64,000 nt of DNA from DATDAH01 sp963823495 (GCA_963823495.1 CAWGLV010000001.1:1302001-1366000), one strand, 5' to 3'. Shown: positions 24,830 through 34,121, counted from the stretch's first letter. A program made the numbers and translations. The notes: a model not told the origin generated them from the letters alone.

Positions 24830-25675
24830 TCAGGGCGTCGGCTCCCACCACCAGGCGAGGCCGGTGATGCCGGGCCCGACGTGGACGACCATGACCGGCC
24901 CGAACGACCCGATGAACCAGTCCGCGTCGGGCACCTCGGCGAGGACCTCGTCGAGGAGGAGTCGGGCCCGGTCGGGGGCCTCGGCCTCCAACACGGCCAG
25001 GTGGAGGCGCCCGGCTCCCTCGGCCGGCCGGTCGGCGAGGCACCGCTCGACGATGTGGCGGCGGGCGGCGCGCTCGCCGTGCGCCGGTGCCAAGCCATGG
25101 GCGGCGCCGTCGTGGAACTCGAAGAGCGGCTTGGCGTTGAGGGCGTTCGCGGCTCGGCGGGCGAGGTTCGGGACCCGACCGCTGCGCACGAGGTGTTCGA
25201 GGTCGTCGAGCGTGGCGACGAGGTGGACGCGCTCGATGACGGTCCGGACGGTCTCCTCGACCTCGTCGATGTCGGCGCCGTCGAGCCCCCGCCGCGCCGC
25301 CGCGAGGGCCACGAGCCCTTCACCGCCCGCCGCGGTGCGCGTGTCGATGACGCGCACGGAGCCCGGTTCGAGCCCGGCGGCCATCTCGGCGGCCGAGTAG
25401 GTGCTGCTCATCTCCGCCGAGAGCGTGAGGACGACCACGTCGTCGGCCATCCGGCGGGCCTCGTCGATGGCGGCCGCGAAGGCACCGGGGGCCGGTCCCG
25501 AGGTCGAGACGCGCCCGGACGGCAGCTGTTCCAGGAGCTCCGGCATCGGTACCGACGTGTCGGGGCGGATCTCGCCGTCGATGACCAGCGCCATCGGGAC
25601 CACGACGATCCGGTGCTGTTCCACCAGCTCCATCGGCAGGGACGCGGCGCTGTCGGTGACGACGGCGACGGTCAT
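24830..25675 (-). CDS. DegV family fatty-acid-binding protein
   Basis: DegV proteins bind fatty acids and, in some bacteria, act as the FakB subunit that presents them for phosphorylation. The 281-residue product starts with the typical VAVVTDSAASLP, has the lipid-contacting TSGPAPGAF and LSAEMSSTYSAAEMAA motifs, and the C-terminal DEVLAEVPDADWFIGSFGPVMVVHVGPG. The ATG at 25675 fits family starts; an ATG at 25717 would add 14 residues. Being next to plsY on the opposite strand fits phospholipid supply, but coregulation is not visible. Confidence 0.88.
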   Translation of the reverse strand: MTVAVVTDSAASLPMELVEQHRIVVVPMALVIDGEIRPDTSVPMPELLEQLPSGRVSTSGPAPGAFAAAIDEARRMADDVVVLTLSAEMSSTYSAAEMAAGLEPGSVRVIDTRTAAGGEGLVALAAARRGLDGADIDEVEETVRTVIERVHLVATLDDLEHLVRSGRVPNLARRAANALNAKPLFEFHDGAAHGLAPAHGERAARRHIVERCLADRPAEGAGRLHLAVLEAEAPDRARLLLDEVLAEVPDADWFIGSFGPVMVVHVGPGITGLAWWWEPTP

Positions 25676-25803
25676 CGGCCCCGAGGCGCGGGCGAGTCGG
25701 ACCCGGGCGGTCGCCATCGCCGAGGTGCTCCCACGCGTGGGACCCTACGGGGCGCGTCTCGGGTCGAGGGCACACGACGGGTGTCGGTCGCGTGTCCCAC
25801 CCG

Positions 25804-25809
25804 TACCGT
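25804..25809 (+). promoter_or_regulatory. TACCGT -10 box of a leaderless transcript
   Basis: The box ends 6 nt before the ATG at 25816, which also supports that start over the GTG at 25792. Confidence 0.5.
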
Positions 25810-25815
25810 CAGGTG

Positions 25816-26589
25816 ATGGTCGACGAGGAGTGGACGACGACGAGCGACGGCGTGCGTCTCGCGGTGCGCCGCTGGGAGCCCGCGGCCGACCAGGGGACAG
25901 CGGTCGTGGTGGTCCACGGGTTCGGGGCGACCAAGGACAGCGCGAGCGTCGGCGGCGTCGCCGACGCGTTGACCGCCGACGGCCACCAGGTCCTCTCCTA
26001 CACCGCACGCGGCCACGGCGAGTCCGAGGGCCACTGCACCCTCGGTGATCTCGAGCACCTCGACGTCGAGGCGGCTGTCGGCCTCGCCCGTCGATCGGCC
26101 GACCGGGTCGTGCTGGTCGGCGCGTCGATGGGCGCGATCTCGGTGCTCCGTCACGCGTCGAAGCAGGCAGCCGACGGTGTGGTCACCGTCTCGAGCCCGG
26201 CGGAGTGGAACCTCCCACGCACGGTGCAGAGCGCCGGTGCGGCGGTGCTCACCCAGACGCGACCCGGGCGGTGGCTCGCCCGCCGCGCCCTGCGGGTCCG
26301 GCTCGCGGCCCACTGGACCGACGCGGCCCCCCCGGTCGACCTGGCCCGCCGGATCGACGCGCCGCTGGCGGTCATCCACGGCCACAAGGACGCCTTCATC
26401 AAGAGCGACGAGGCCCACAAGCTCCATGCCGCCTCCCCCGATCCGTGCCGGATCGAACTGGTCGAGCGGATGGGCCACGCCTACGTGAGCGAATCGATCC
26501 CGGTCATCCGCGAGTGCGTGGGTTGGACCCTGTCGACGCCCTGGTCCAGCCGGGTGGATCCGGTGCCGGCCACCGCGGTGGCCGGCTGA
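25816..26589 (+). CDS. Alpha/beta hydrolase
   Basis: The 257-residue enzyme has the oxyanion motif VVHGFGATKDS, the strand GHQVLSYTARGHGES, the nucleophile elbow GASMGA and the late His in RMGHAY, with Asp in HGHKDAFI. It belongs to the broad hydrolase family with lysophospholipase-like members; the substrate is unknown. The start is set by the -10 box at 25804. Confidence 0.85.
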   Translation: MVDEEWTTTSDGVRLAVRRWEPAADQGTAVVVVHGFGATKDSASVGGVADALTADGHQVLSYTARGHGESEGHCTLGDLEHLDVEAAVGLARRSADRVVLVGASMGAISVLRHASKQAADGVVTVSSPAEWNLPRTVQSAGAAVLTQTRPGRWLARRALRVRLAAHWTDAAPPVDLARRIDAPLAVIHGHKDAFIKSDEAHKLHAASPDPCRIELVERMGHAYVSESIPVIRECVGWTLSTPWSSRVDPVPATAVAG

Positions 26590-26610
26590 CCGTCCTGGGG
26601 CGCCGCTCGC

Positions 26611-28575
26611 TCAAGCGCCGTCCGCCACCACGACCTCCGGGCCGTAGAGGAGATGGGCGTGCCGGGCGGCCCGGGCGAGCTGGAGACGAGTGACCTCCTC
26701 CGCTCCCCGGAACGTGCCGTCGGGGTACCCCGTCATGATCCCGTTGGCCACGACCCATCGCACCGCCGACTTCGAGCCCTCGGTCAGGTCGCTGATGCCG
26801 ACGTTCCCGCTCCTCACCGCCGGGTCGCCGGCCAGGTGGTACAGAAGCTGAGCGAGTCGATTCCGGGTCACCGGGCGCGTCGCGCTGCCCACACCGGCGA
26901 CGACGCCGGGGATCTTCCGGTCCTCCAGGATCCACCGCAGAGCTGGATCGGCGGTCTCGGTCGCGCCGCTGAGACCGTGATCCGGGGCGGACGGGATCTC
27001 GGGGGCTCCCCATGCCTGGTAGAGCGTCTGTGCCACTTCGGTGAGCGTCGCCGGCTGCTCGGGCTTGAACCTGTCGCCCACCGCCGTGATGCCCCCGATG
27101 TCGACCGCCCACCGGGCCGCCGTCTCGCCTCGGGGACCAACGTCGGCCAGATCGGCGGGCGAGGTGCGCTCGGCCTCTTCGGCCTGTTTGATCTCGCCCG
27201 CGCGCTTCGGTCCCACTCCGGCCGCCACGGTCGCCGCGCCAAGGAACGAGGCGGCGGTGGCCCCGATGAGGGCGAAGACCTCGCCGGTGCGGCCCGACCA
27301 CACCGGATCGGCGAGGTACTGATTGGTGAACACGGCGACGGCCGCGACGACGCCGGTGCCGATGGCCACCGGATTGCTGATGATCCAGTTGCCGAATTCC
27401 CGGACGGTCGACGGTCGCAGGCTCGCCGTCCGGCCTCCGAGCTGCTTGACGCCGTTGAAGAGCACGAAGGTGGCGACGATGAGGGTTCCGATGAGGAGCG
27501 TCACGAGGACCGGCCACCGGTTGAACTGCAGCTCGACCGCCACGGGCAGGTCGATGGGCGTCACTCGCGCCCCGTTCACCGAGATCGTTCCTCGGTACCG
27601 GCCTGCGTGCATCTCGGCGTACTGGTCCGAGAGCGGCTGGACGCACAGGCCGACGACGAGGGTCCGCCCGCGGTCGATGATCTGGCCGGTGGCCTTGACC
27701 AGGTTCCGGTTGAGGCGGGTTCCGTCGTCCCGGCGGAGGTCGCTGAGGTACACCGGGACCGGGCCGACCCTCGCCCGGGGCGAGTCGGCCTCGAGTACGA
27801 GGCGCTGCCTCGCCCTGTCCGTGGCGGGTCGGGTTCGTCCGAGCTGGACCGTGAGACCGAGCGCTTCGTCGGACTCCTCGGGGAGGACGAAGGTCGAGGT
27901 GGTGGCGCGCGGCCTGGGGCGACCGGCGCTGGGTGGCGACGGCCCCGTCGGCCCGCTCTGGGGGGGCTGCGCCGTCTGGTCGTCGTCGATCCGGCAGGCG
28001 ACGAGCGGGCCACCCTCACGATTGGTGAATGCGTCGACGAGGGTGAGGCAGGAGAGCCCGACGAAGAGCGCGACCAAGGCCACGAGGATGACGGTGCCTG
28101 CGGTGGGCGGGGTCGGCCCTCGCGGTCGTTGTGAACGCACGGCGGTCAGCAGCAGGAGAACGGCCAAGGTCAGCAGCGCGAGGCCGAGGATCAGCTTCGT
28201 CGCGTCTGCCGGGTCGAACCGCCGAGCGGCTACCGCGCTCGTCGACCCGGCGATGAGCAGGGCCAGGCTGCCTCCGAGGAGCACGAGAGCGGCCAGGGTC
28301 AGTCCGCCCGCCGCGGACCAGGACTCGGCGTCAGTCGTCTTCGGTCGCTTGGGGGGCTGTCGGCAGAGCGCCTCGGCGATCAGGCAGGCCCCGGTGAGGA
28401 GTCCGGCACCGACGAAGACCAGGCCGAGGGCCACGGCGGTCTGCTCGTCGCCGAAGTCCTGTCGTTCCCGCCAGGCCAACACGGCCCCGGCGACCATGCC
28501 TCCGAGCCCCGCGAGCAGGAGGCCCCCCGCAGCCATGGCGGCCCGCACCCGCGAGCACTCTCTGGAGCTCCCCAT
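26611..28575 (-). CDS. Multi-pass membrane protein with C-terminal SLH repeats
   Basis: The product is 654 residues. Six or more hydrophobic segments span the first two thirds, split by a proline-rich linker (about 195-230) and a beta-rich extracellular-looking domain (about 235-365). The C-terminus holds three S-layer-homology repeats: ARWAVDIGGITAVGDRFKPE, LRWILEDRKIPGVVAGVG and VRWVVANGIMTGYPDGTFRG. SLH repeats usually hold proteins to the cell wall, so their place at the end of a polytopic protein is unusual. The ATG at 28575 follows a GGGGGG ribosome site. Confidence 0.72.
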   Translation of the reverse strand: MGSSRECSRVRAAMAAGGLLLAGLGGMVAGAVLAWRERQDFGDEQTAVALGLVFVGAGLLTGACLIAEALCRQPPKRPKTTDAESWSAAGGLTLAALVLLGGSLALLIAGSTSAVAARRFDPADATKLILGLALLTLAVLLLLTAVRSQRPRGPTPPTAGTVILVALVALFVGLSCLTLVDAFTNREGGPLVACRIDDDQTAQPPQSGPTGPSPPSAGRPRPRATTSTFVLPEESDEALGLTVQLGRTRPATDRARQRLVLEADSPRARVGPVPVYLSDLRRDDGTRLNRNLVKATGQIIDRGRTLVVGLCVQPLSDQYAEMHAGRYRGTISVNGARVTPIDLPVAVELQFNRWPVLVTLLIGTLIVATFVLFNGVKQLGGRTASLRPSTVREFGNWIISNPVAIGTGVVAAVAVFTNQYLADPVWSGRTGEVFALIGATAASFLGAATVAAGVGPKRAGEIKQAEEAERTSPADLADVGPRGETAARWAVDIGGITAVGDRFKPEQPATLTEVAQTLYQAWGAPEIPSAPDHGLSGATETADPALRWILEDRKIPGVVAGVGSATRPVTRNRLAQLLYHLAGDPAVRSGNVGISDLTEGSKSAVRWVVANGIMTGYPDGTFRGAEEVTRLQLARAARHAHLLYGPEVVVADGA

Positions 28576-29023
28576 GTGGTGATTCCCCCCGGTGAGACCT
28601 TGTCGAGATACTGGCAGACGGTTGCGCCGAGGCCTTCGATCCGGGCGCGAAGGCACTCGGGATCGAGCACGTCCGAAGGCACCGAGGCCCGGGTCCGGGC
28701 CGTGTGTCACCCGGGGCGACGGCCTTCGGCCCGGAGCACGGGGTCCAGTCATCGACGGAGGGCGCCCGCTCATGTTCGACCCGTGGCCGACTTCGGGCCC
28801 AAGTGCATGCGAGCGGTCTTCTCGCTGACCGGAGCCGTGCCGAGGAGGGTCCAGCCGCGCGGGTCTGCGCCACGACCGAGGGCGCACGGTCCGTCGGCCG
28901 GGGACTCACGGCGATCCGCCGACGAGGCAGCCGGCGTATCGCCGTGCCGTCGGCGCTGGCGATGGCCCTCGGCCTGACCGTGCGGGGGCGCCGCTCGCCG
29001 ACTGGGCCGGGGCCGGTGAGGCC
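28576..29023. other. Intergenic stretch with no gene seen
   Basis: About 450 nt between divergent genes. It should hold the promoter for the SLH-domain gene on the minus strand; the only clear signal is the -10 box at its right edge. No repeat, RNA or convincing reading frame was found. Confidence 0.4.
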
Positions 29024-29029
29024 TACGAT
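29024..29029 (+). promoter_or_regulatory. TACGAT -10 box of a leaderless transcript
   Basis: The box lies 6 nt before the GTG start at 29036. Confidence 0.5.
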
Positions 29030-29035
29030 CGTCCG

Positions 29036-29917
29036 GTGCTCCCGCTCGCGCCGTTCGGACGCACCGGCCACCACAGCAGCCGGGTGATCTTCGGCGCCGC
29101 GGCTCTCGGACGCATGCGCCAGGAGCGGGCCGACGAGCTGCTCGAGATCCTCCTGGCCGAAGGGGTGAACCACCTCGACGTGGCCGCCTCCTACGGCGAC
29201 GCCGAGCTGCGCCTGGCCCCCTGGCTCGCCGGGTACCGGGACCGGTTCTTCCTGGCCACCAAGACCGGCGAGCGCACGGGCGAGGGGGCCCGGGCCGAGC
29301 TGGAGCGTTCCCTCGATCGCCTGGGGGTCGATCACGTCGACCTGATCCAGGCCCACAACCTGGTCGAGCCCGACGAGTGGGAGGTGGCCCACGGACCCGG
29401 CGGCGCCCTCGAGGCCCTGCAGCAGGCCCGGGACGAGGGACTCGTGCGCTTCATCGGTGTGACGGGCCACGGGCTCCGGATCCCGACCGCGCACCTGCGC
29501 AGCCTCGAGCGCTTCGACTACGACTCGGTCCTGCTGCCCTACAACCACGCTCTGTTGCGTGAGGACGGGTACCGGGCCGACGTGGAGCGGCTGCTGGGCC
29601 TCTGCGCAGACCGGGGGGTGGCCGTCCAGACGATCAAGTCCGTCGCCCGCCGGCGCTGGCCGGCCGCCGACGACGGCCCGCACTTCAGCTGGTACGAGCC
29701 CCTCCGCGATCCCGACGCCCTGGCCCGGGCCGTCCGGTTCGTCCTCGCCCGGCCGGGCCTGTTCCTGAACACCTCCAGCGACGCCCGGCTGCTCGGGCCC
29801 ACCCTCGAGGCGGCCGCGGCCGGCGGCCCGGCCCCCAGCACCGAGGAGATGGAGGCCGATCTCGTCGCGCAGGGGATCCGCCCCCTGTTCGACGGCGCCG
29901 ACCTCGAGCGCATCTGA
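29036..29917 (+). CDS. Aldo/keto reductase
   Basis: The 293-residue protein has the TIM-barrel motifs of the family: FGAAALGR near the start, LDVAASYGDAELRLAPWL with the catalytic Asp and Tyr, the Lys in FLATKTGERTG, and LGVDHVDLIQAHNL. It is NAD(P)H-dependent; the C-terminal part (FLNTSSDARLLGPTLEAAA) resembles a subgroup with an extra helical tail. The substrate is unknown. Confidence 0.88.
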   Translation: MLPLAPFGRTGHHSSRVIFGAAALGRMRQERADELLEILLAEGVNHLDVAASYGDAELRLAPWLAGYRDRFFLATKTGERTGEGARAELERSLDRLGVDHVDLIQAHNLVEPDEWEVAHGPGGALEALQQARDEGLVRFIGVTGHGLRIPTAHLRSLERFDYDSVLLPYNHALLREDGYRADVERLLGLCADRGVAVQTIKSVARRRWPAADDGPHFSWYEPLRDPDALARAVRFVLARPGLFLNTSSDARLLGPTLEAAAAGGPAPSTEEMEADLVAQGIRPLFDGADLERI

Positions 29918-29986
29918 GGCCGGCGGAGTCCGTCGGCGCTGCGGTGGGCCCGCAGCGGGGTCGGCGGCGTGCTGCGAAGATGGGAC

Positions 29987-30676
29987 ATGGACGACCCGGA
30001 CGCTGAGCACTCCTACGCCGCCGTGGCGGGGGGCCTGGACATGCCGCTGCAGGAGGCCATGCTCACCCAGCGGGCGGTGCGCCGGGTGCGGCCCGATCCC
30101 GTCGACGACGAGATCGTCCTGCGCTGCATCGAGTTGGCCCTGAAGGCGCCCACCGGCAGCAACGGCCAGAACTGGGAGTTCGTCGTCGTCAAGGACGCCG
30201 AGGTGAAGGCGGCCCTGGCCGCCCGCTACCGGCAGGCCTGGAAGATCTACGGCGGCATCGGTCACCGCGTCACCAAGGGCGACGAGTCGATGGCCAAGGT
30301 CCTGCGGGCCGTCGAGTGGCAGGTCGACCACTTCGAGGAGATCCCGGTCCTGGTCGTGGCCTGCCTCCGCGGCTCCCGGGTGCCGTTGCTGCCGACGCCA
30401 CCGATCGCCGGCGCCTCGTACTACGGCTCGATCTTCCCGAGCGTGCAGAACCTGCTCCTCGCGGCCCGGGCCATGGGCCTGGGGGCGTCGCTCATCACCC
30501 TGCCCCTGTGGAGCACGACCTCGGCCCGCCGCATCCTGGGCCTGCCGATCTCGGTCCAGCCCGCCTGCGTCGTCCCCCTCGGCTGGCCCCAGGGCCGCTA
30601 CGGCCCGACCACCCGCCGCCCGGTCGGCGACGTGGTGCACGTGGATCGCTTCGGCAACCGGCCCTTCAAGGACTGA
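29987..30676 (+). CDS. Nitroreductase family protein
   Basis: The 229-residue FMN enzyme shows RAVRRVRPDPVDDE, the FMN-binding APTGSNGQNWEFVVV, the segment GSIFPSVQNLLLAARAMGLGASL and the final glycine-proline strand VVPLGWPQGRYGP. These are the conserved pieces of NAD(P)H-dependent nitroreductases. The ATG at 29987 is preferred over one 18 nt upstream. Confidence 0.88.
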   Translation: MDDPDAEHSYAAVAGGLDMPLQEAMLTQRAVRRVRPDPVDDEIVLRCIELALKAPTGSNGQNWEFVVVKDAEVKAALAARYRQAWKIYGGIGHRVTKGDESMAKVLRAVEWQVDHFEEIPVLVVACLRGSRVPLLPTPPIAGASYYGSIFPSVQNLLLAARAMGLGASLITLPLWSTTSARRILGLPISVQPACVVPLGWPQGRYGPTTRRPVGDVVHVDRFGNRPFKD

Positions 30677-30719
30677 CCCGCGGCGGCCGGGGTCGGGCCG
30701 ACTGGAAGGGCGCCGCCCG

Positions 30720-30725
30720 TACGAT
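30720..30725 (+). promoter_or_regulatory. TACGAT -10 box that decides the start of the FMN reductase
   Basis: The box overlaps the ATG at 30724, so that codon would not be transcribed. The GTG at 30733, 7 nt downstream of the box, is then the likely leaderless start. Confidence 0.5.
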
Positions 30726-30732
30726 GCTCGGG

Positions 30733-31353
30733 GTGTCGACGGCCGACTTCACCATCCTGGGCCTGGCCGGGAGCCTCCGGCAGGGGTCCTACAACCGGCT
30801 CCTCCTCCGCCACACCGCCGAGGCCGCCCCCGCCGGCGTCAGCTTCGACCACTTCGACGGCCTCGGAGCGCTGCCCCACTTCGACCAGGACCTCGAAGAC
30901 GGTCCGCTGCCCGCCGCCGTGGCGGACCTGAACGACCGCATCGGTCGGGCCGACGCCCTCCTCGTGGCCACGCCGGAGTACAACGGCGCGGCACCCGGGG
31001 TTCTCAAGAACGCCCTCGACTGGGCGTCACGACCGGCGGGGGAGAGCGTGCTGGCCGGCCTGCCGGCGGCGGTGATGGGCGCCAGCCCCGGTCGCTTCGG
31101 CGCCGTCCGGGCCCAGCAGCAGGTCCGCGCCGTGCTGACCGCCATCGGCGCCGACGTGCTCGACCAGGAACTGCCCGTGGCCAAGGTCCACGAAGTCCTG
31201 GATGCCGAGGGCCGGTTGACGGACCCGGACACGGCGGCGGCGCTCAGCCACCTGGTCGCCGCCCTCGTCGCTCACGCTGGTGGCCCGGCCCCCGCCGCGG
31301 TGGCCCGGTCGGCGTCCTACAGCCGGGCCTGTCAGCTGCGCCGAGCCGGCTGA
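30733..31353 (+). CDS. NADPH-dependent FMN reductase family protein
   Basis: The 206-residue flavodoxin-fold protein has the phosphate-binding loop GLAGSLRQGSYNRLLL, the segment ALLVATPEYNGAAPGVLKNALDWASR and GASPGRFGAVRAQQQVR, all diagnostic of the NADPH-dependent FMN reductase (chromate reductase-like) group. The start is taken at GTG 30733 because the promoter box covers the ATG at 30724. Confidence 0.9.
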   Translation: MSTADFTILGLAGSLRQGSYNRLLLRHTAEAAPAGVSFDHFDGLGALPHFDQDLEDGPLPAAVADLNDRIGRADALLVATPEYNGAAPGVLKNALDWASRPAGESVLAGLPAAVMGASPGRFGAVRAQQQVRAVLTAIGADVLDQELPVAKVHEVLDAEGRLTDPDTAAALSHLVAALVAHAGGPAPAAVARSASYSRACQLRRAG

Positions 31354-31384
31354 CTGCCGTCGGCCCTGAGCGGGTGATGTCGGC

Positions 31385-31390
31385 TACAAC
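31385..31390 (+). promoter_or_regulatory. TACAAC -10 box of a leaderless transcript
   Basis: The box lies 6 nt before the ATG at 31397. Confidence 0.42.
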
Positions 31391-31396
31391 TCCGCC

Positions 31397-31612
31397 ATGG
31401 CCGAGCATCGGATCACTGTCCATCCTTCCAAGCCCCTCCGGGTCGACAACACCGACCTGGTCATCGAGGTGTTCGCCGACGACAGGAAGTACGGCGAGGT
31501 GCGAGTGAGCAGGGGCACCATCGACTGGGCGCCTCGGAACCACCACTACGGCAAGCGCTTGGCCTGGGAGGAGTTCAACGATCTGATGGTCGAACACGGC
31601 CACGACTACTAG
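31397..31612 (+). CDS. Small conserved hypothetical protein, 71 residues
   Basis: The product reads as a compact beta-sheet protein: LVIEVFADDRKYGEVRVSRGTIDWAPRNHHYGKRLAWEEFNDLM. No family name was recognised. It has its own leaderless promoter and the reading frame has the codon bias of real genes. Confidence 0.65.
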   Translation: MAEHRITVHPSKPLRVDNTDLVIEVFADDRKYGEVRVSRGTIDWAPRNHHYGKRLAWEEFNDLMVEHGHDY

Positions 31613-31753
31613 CCCGGGCCGGTCTGCGGCGCGAGGTCAACGCGGGTACGAAGGCGTTCTTGGGTTGGCGCCCGCCTGATCACCCGACACTTCGGCCACA
31701 TGGACCTCCTCGACCTGATCGTCCGGCTCCGGGGAGGCCCACCCCGTGGGTGC

Positions 31754-31759
31754 TAACCT
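31754..31759 (+). promoter_or_regulatory. TAACCT -10 box before the beta-helix protein
   Basis: The box lies 8 nt upstream of the GTG at 31768 and supports that start. Confidence 0.4.
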
Positions 31760-31767
31760 GCCGCTCG

Positions 31768-33144
31768 GTGGGCACCGGTAGACACTTCGTCGGCAGCGTC
31801 GCCGTGGCCGTGCTGGTGGGTGGTGCCGTCACGGTTGCCGGGCTCGGGTTCGGCGCTTCCGCGGCCGGCGCCGTGATCGTCGGTGACGAGACGGCGCTGC
31901 GCGTCGCTCTGGCCGACCTGACCGAGACGTCGATCGTGCTGAGCGCCGACGTGACGGTCACCTGTGACCCCGGCGAGCTGTTGCGCCCGGCCGCGGCCGC
32001 GGACCTGATCATCGACGGCGCCGGCTTCACCATCACCCAGACGTGCGCCGGCTCGCGGGTGCTCCACACCGAGTCGCCGGTCGAGCTGAGTGACGTGACC
32101 ATCACCGGTGGTGACGACACGACGGTGGGCGTGGGCGGGGGAGTGTTCGCCAACGCGTCGATCACGCTCACCGGCGTCACGATCACCGGGAACCAGACTC
32201 GCCGGCTCCCGGATATCGGCGGGAACGGTGGCGGCATGTTCTCCAACGGGACCACCGTCATCCGTTCCTCGACGATCAGTGGCAACACCGCCGCGGGCGG
32301 CACCGGCATCTTCGGCGGCCTCGGGGGCGGCATCGCCGGGAACGGCAGCTACACGGTCACTGATTCGACGATCAGCGGCAACACCGCCGGGGGCGCCGCG
32401 ACCGGGGGCGGAACGGGCGGAGCCGTGTTCGGCAACGGCAGCTTCACGTTCATCCGCTCCACGATCAGCGGCAACAGTGCCGCGGCCGGGTCGACCAGCG
32501 ACGGTGGGCTTGGTGGCGCCATGGCCACCAACAACGACATCACCCTGATCAGCTCCACGGTCGAGGGCAACGTGGCCCAGGGCGCGGGTTCCGCCATCGG
32601 CGGAGTCGCTGCCGGTGGCGAGCTCCTCGTGGTCAACTCGACCGTGGCCCGCAACTCCTCCGCGGTCGGCGGGGCCAACCTCGACGGGGGGAGCTCGGCC
32701 GGTCAACCGGCCCACCTCGTCAACTCCGTCATCGCGCTGCCGCTGGGCGGGTCGTCCAACTGTGGCAACGACAACCCCGCGGCCAACACGTCCGGAGGCC
32801 ACAACTACTCCGATGACGACTCCTGCGCGCTCGATGCCCCGACCGACATCGAAGAGGTCGGCGGCGACCCCGCGCTCGGCGGTCTGGCGGCGAACGGCGG
32901 GCCCACCCCGACGCTGTTGCCCGCCGCAGGCAGCCCTCTGCTCGACGCGATCCCTCCCGCTGCCTGCGAGGGTGGTCAGGCGGCCGCCACGCCGACCGAT
33001 CAGCGGGGCATCGCCCGACCCCAGGGCACCGGCTGTGACATCGGCGCCGTCGAGGTCGAAGTCGCCGGACCGGGCTCCGAGCCCCAGGGCCCTGCCCCGA
33101 CAGGTGCCGGGCCGCTGAGAGCCGCGCCCACCTTCACCGGCTGA
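31768..33144 (+). CDS. Secreted right-handed beta-helix protein
   Basis: The 458-residue product has an N-terminal signal peptide (HFVGSVAVAVLVGGAVTVAGLG, cleavage near ASAAGA). The body is built from repeated units such as STISGNTA, STISGNSA and STVEGNVA, the parallel beta-helix pattern of polymorphic outer-membrane-like and choice-of-anchor Q proteins. It ends AAPTFTG at the stop codon, with no membrane anchor after it. The role is probably adhesion or surface carbohydrate binding; this is inferred from fold only. Confidence 0.8.
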   Translation: MGTGRHFVGSVAVAVLVGGAVTVAGLGFGASAAGAVIVGDETALRVALADLTETSIVLSADVTVTCDPGELLRPAAAADLIIDGAGFTITQTCAGSRVLHTESPVELSDVTITGGDDTTVGVGGGVFANASITLTGVTITGNQTRRLPDIGGNGGGMFSNGTTVIRSSTISGNTAAGGTGIFGGLGGGIAGNGSYTVTDSTISGNTAGGAATGGGTGGAVFGNGSFTFIRSTISGNSAAAGSTSDGGLGGAMATNNDITLISSTVEGNVAQGAGSAIGGVAAGGELLVVNSTVARNSSAVGGANLDGGSSAGQPAHLVNSVIALPLGGSSNCGNDNPAANTSGGHNYSDDDSCALDAPTDIEEVGGDPALGGLAANGGPTPTLLPAAGSPLLDAIPPAACEGGQAAATPTDQRGIARPQGTGCDIGAVEVEVAGPGSEPQGPAPTGAGPLRAAPTFTG

Positions 33145-33217
33145 GGTCCAGCCGAGCCTGTGCTCGGCCGCTTCGACAGGCGGGGGGCGCGTCGGTTCGC
33201 GACGGCCCGGCGTCGTC

Positions 33218-33362
33218 GACCGACGTCCTACAGCGGGCGGTGGCCCAATGGGAGGCTCTCGACGTGTCCTACGAGGTGGCTACGACGCTCACGCTCCTGG
33301 GCCAGGCCCTCGTGGCCACCGGCGATGAGGCCGGGGGTCAGGCCTCGTTCGCGGCCGCCTCA
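33218..33362 (+). pseudogene. Fragment resembling the TPR tail of a large transcriptional regulator
   Basis: One frame reads LQRAVAQWEALDVSYEVATT, LTLLGQALVATGDEAGGQ, which is the recurrent tetratricopeptide ending of AfsR/LuxR-type regulators and adenylate cyclases. No start, no remaining domain and no proper end are present. It is most likely a relic upstream of the DUF2461 gene. Confidence 0.4.
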
Positions 33363-33469
33363 CCCGACAGGTCCTGGTTCTCGGTGTCGTCGCCCTCGCC
33401 CTCGCACAGGTCGCCGCGCTCACCCAAGGCTGAGGGGGCGGCGCTCGGACCGGCGGCTCGTCGAGTAGG

Positions 33470-33475
33470 TACGGT
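33470..33475 (+). promoter_or_regulatory. TACGGT -10 box of a leaderless transcript
   Basis: The box lies 7 nt before the ATG at 33483. Confidence 0.5.
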
Positions 33476-33482
33476 CGCGGCC

Positions 33483-34121
33483 ATGGCCTTCGAGGGGTGG
33501 TCGTCCGCGGCGATCGAGTTCTACGAGGGGCTGGAGGCCGACAACTCCAAGGCGTACTGGACCGAGCACAAGTCGGTGTACGAGGACGAGGTGCGGGCGC
33601 CCATGGAGGCGCTGCTCGAGAACCTGGCGCCCGAGTACGGCGAGGCCAAGGTGTTCCGGCCCTACCGGGACGTGCGCTTCAGCGCGGACAAGTCGCCCTA
33701 CAAGACCGCCATCGCCGCCTCGCTCGCGGGTGGCGGGTACGTGGGGCTGTCGGCCGCCGGCCTGGGCGCCGGCCTCGGCACCTACGACATGGCCAAGGAC
33801 CAACTCGAGCGTTACCGGGAGGCGGTCGACGACGAGGGGACGGGCCGGGAGCTGGAGGCGATCGTCGACGCGCTCGGGTCCGAGGGGATCGAGGTCACCA
33901 GCCGGGAGTCGCTGAAGATCGCGCCTCGCGGCTACCCCAAGGACCACCCTCGCATCGAGCTGCTGCGCCACAAGAGTCTCTACGCCTTCCGGGAGTGGGC
34001 GCCCGGCGACTGGCTCGCCACTGCTGAGGCGAAGAAGCGGGTCGTCGGTCTCCTGCGTCGAGCCCGGCCGCTCGGTGACTGGCTGGCGACGAACGTGGGC
34101 GACTCCGAGCTGGAGCGGTAG
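33483..34121 (+). CDS. DUF2461 (TIGR02453) family protein
   Basis: The 212-residue protein has the family hallmarks: FEGWSSAAIEFYEGLEADNSKAYW, the segment FRPYRDVRFSADKSPYKT, a glycine-rich strand (GGGYVGLSAAGLGAGLG) and LKIAPRGYPKDHP. The function of the family is unknown. The ATG at 33483 is set by the promoter box just upstream, although the frame stays open further 5' through the regulator remnant. Confidence 0.88.
   Translation: MAFEGWSSAAIEFYEGLEADNSKAYWTEHKSVYEDEVRAPMEALLENLAPEYGEAKVFRPYRDVRFSADKSPYKTAIAASLAGGGYVGLSAAGLGAGLGTYDMAKDQLERYREAVDDEGTGRELEAIVDALGSEGIEVTSRESLKIAPRGYPKDHPRIELLRHKSLYAFREWAPGDWLATAEAKKRVVGLLRRARPLGDWLATNVGDSELER

Noticed and set aside
28331..30640. 769-codon minus-strand frame
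   Set aside because: It is the shadow of the aldo/keto reductase and nitroreductase genes; no family motif.
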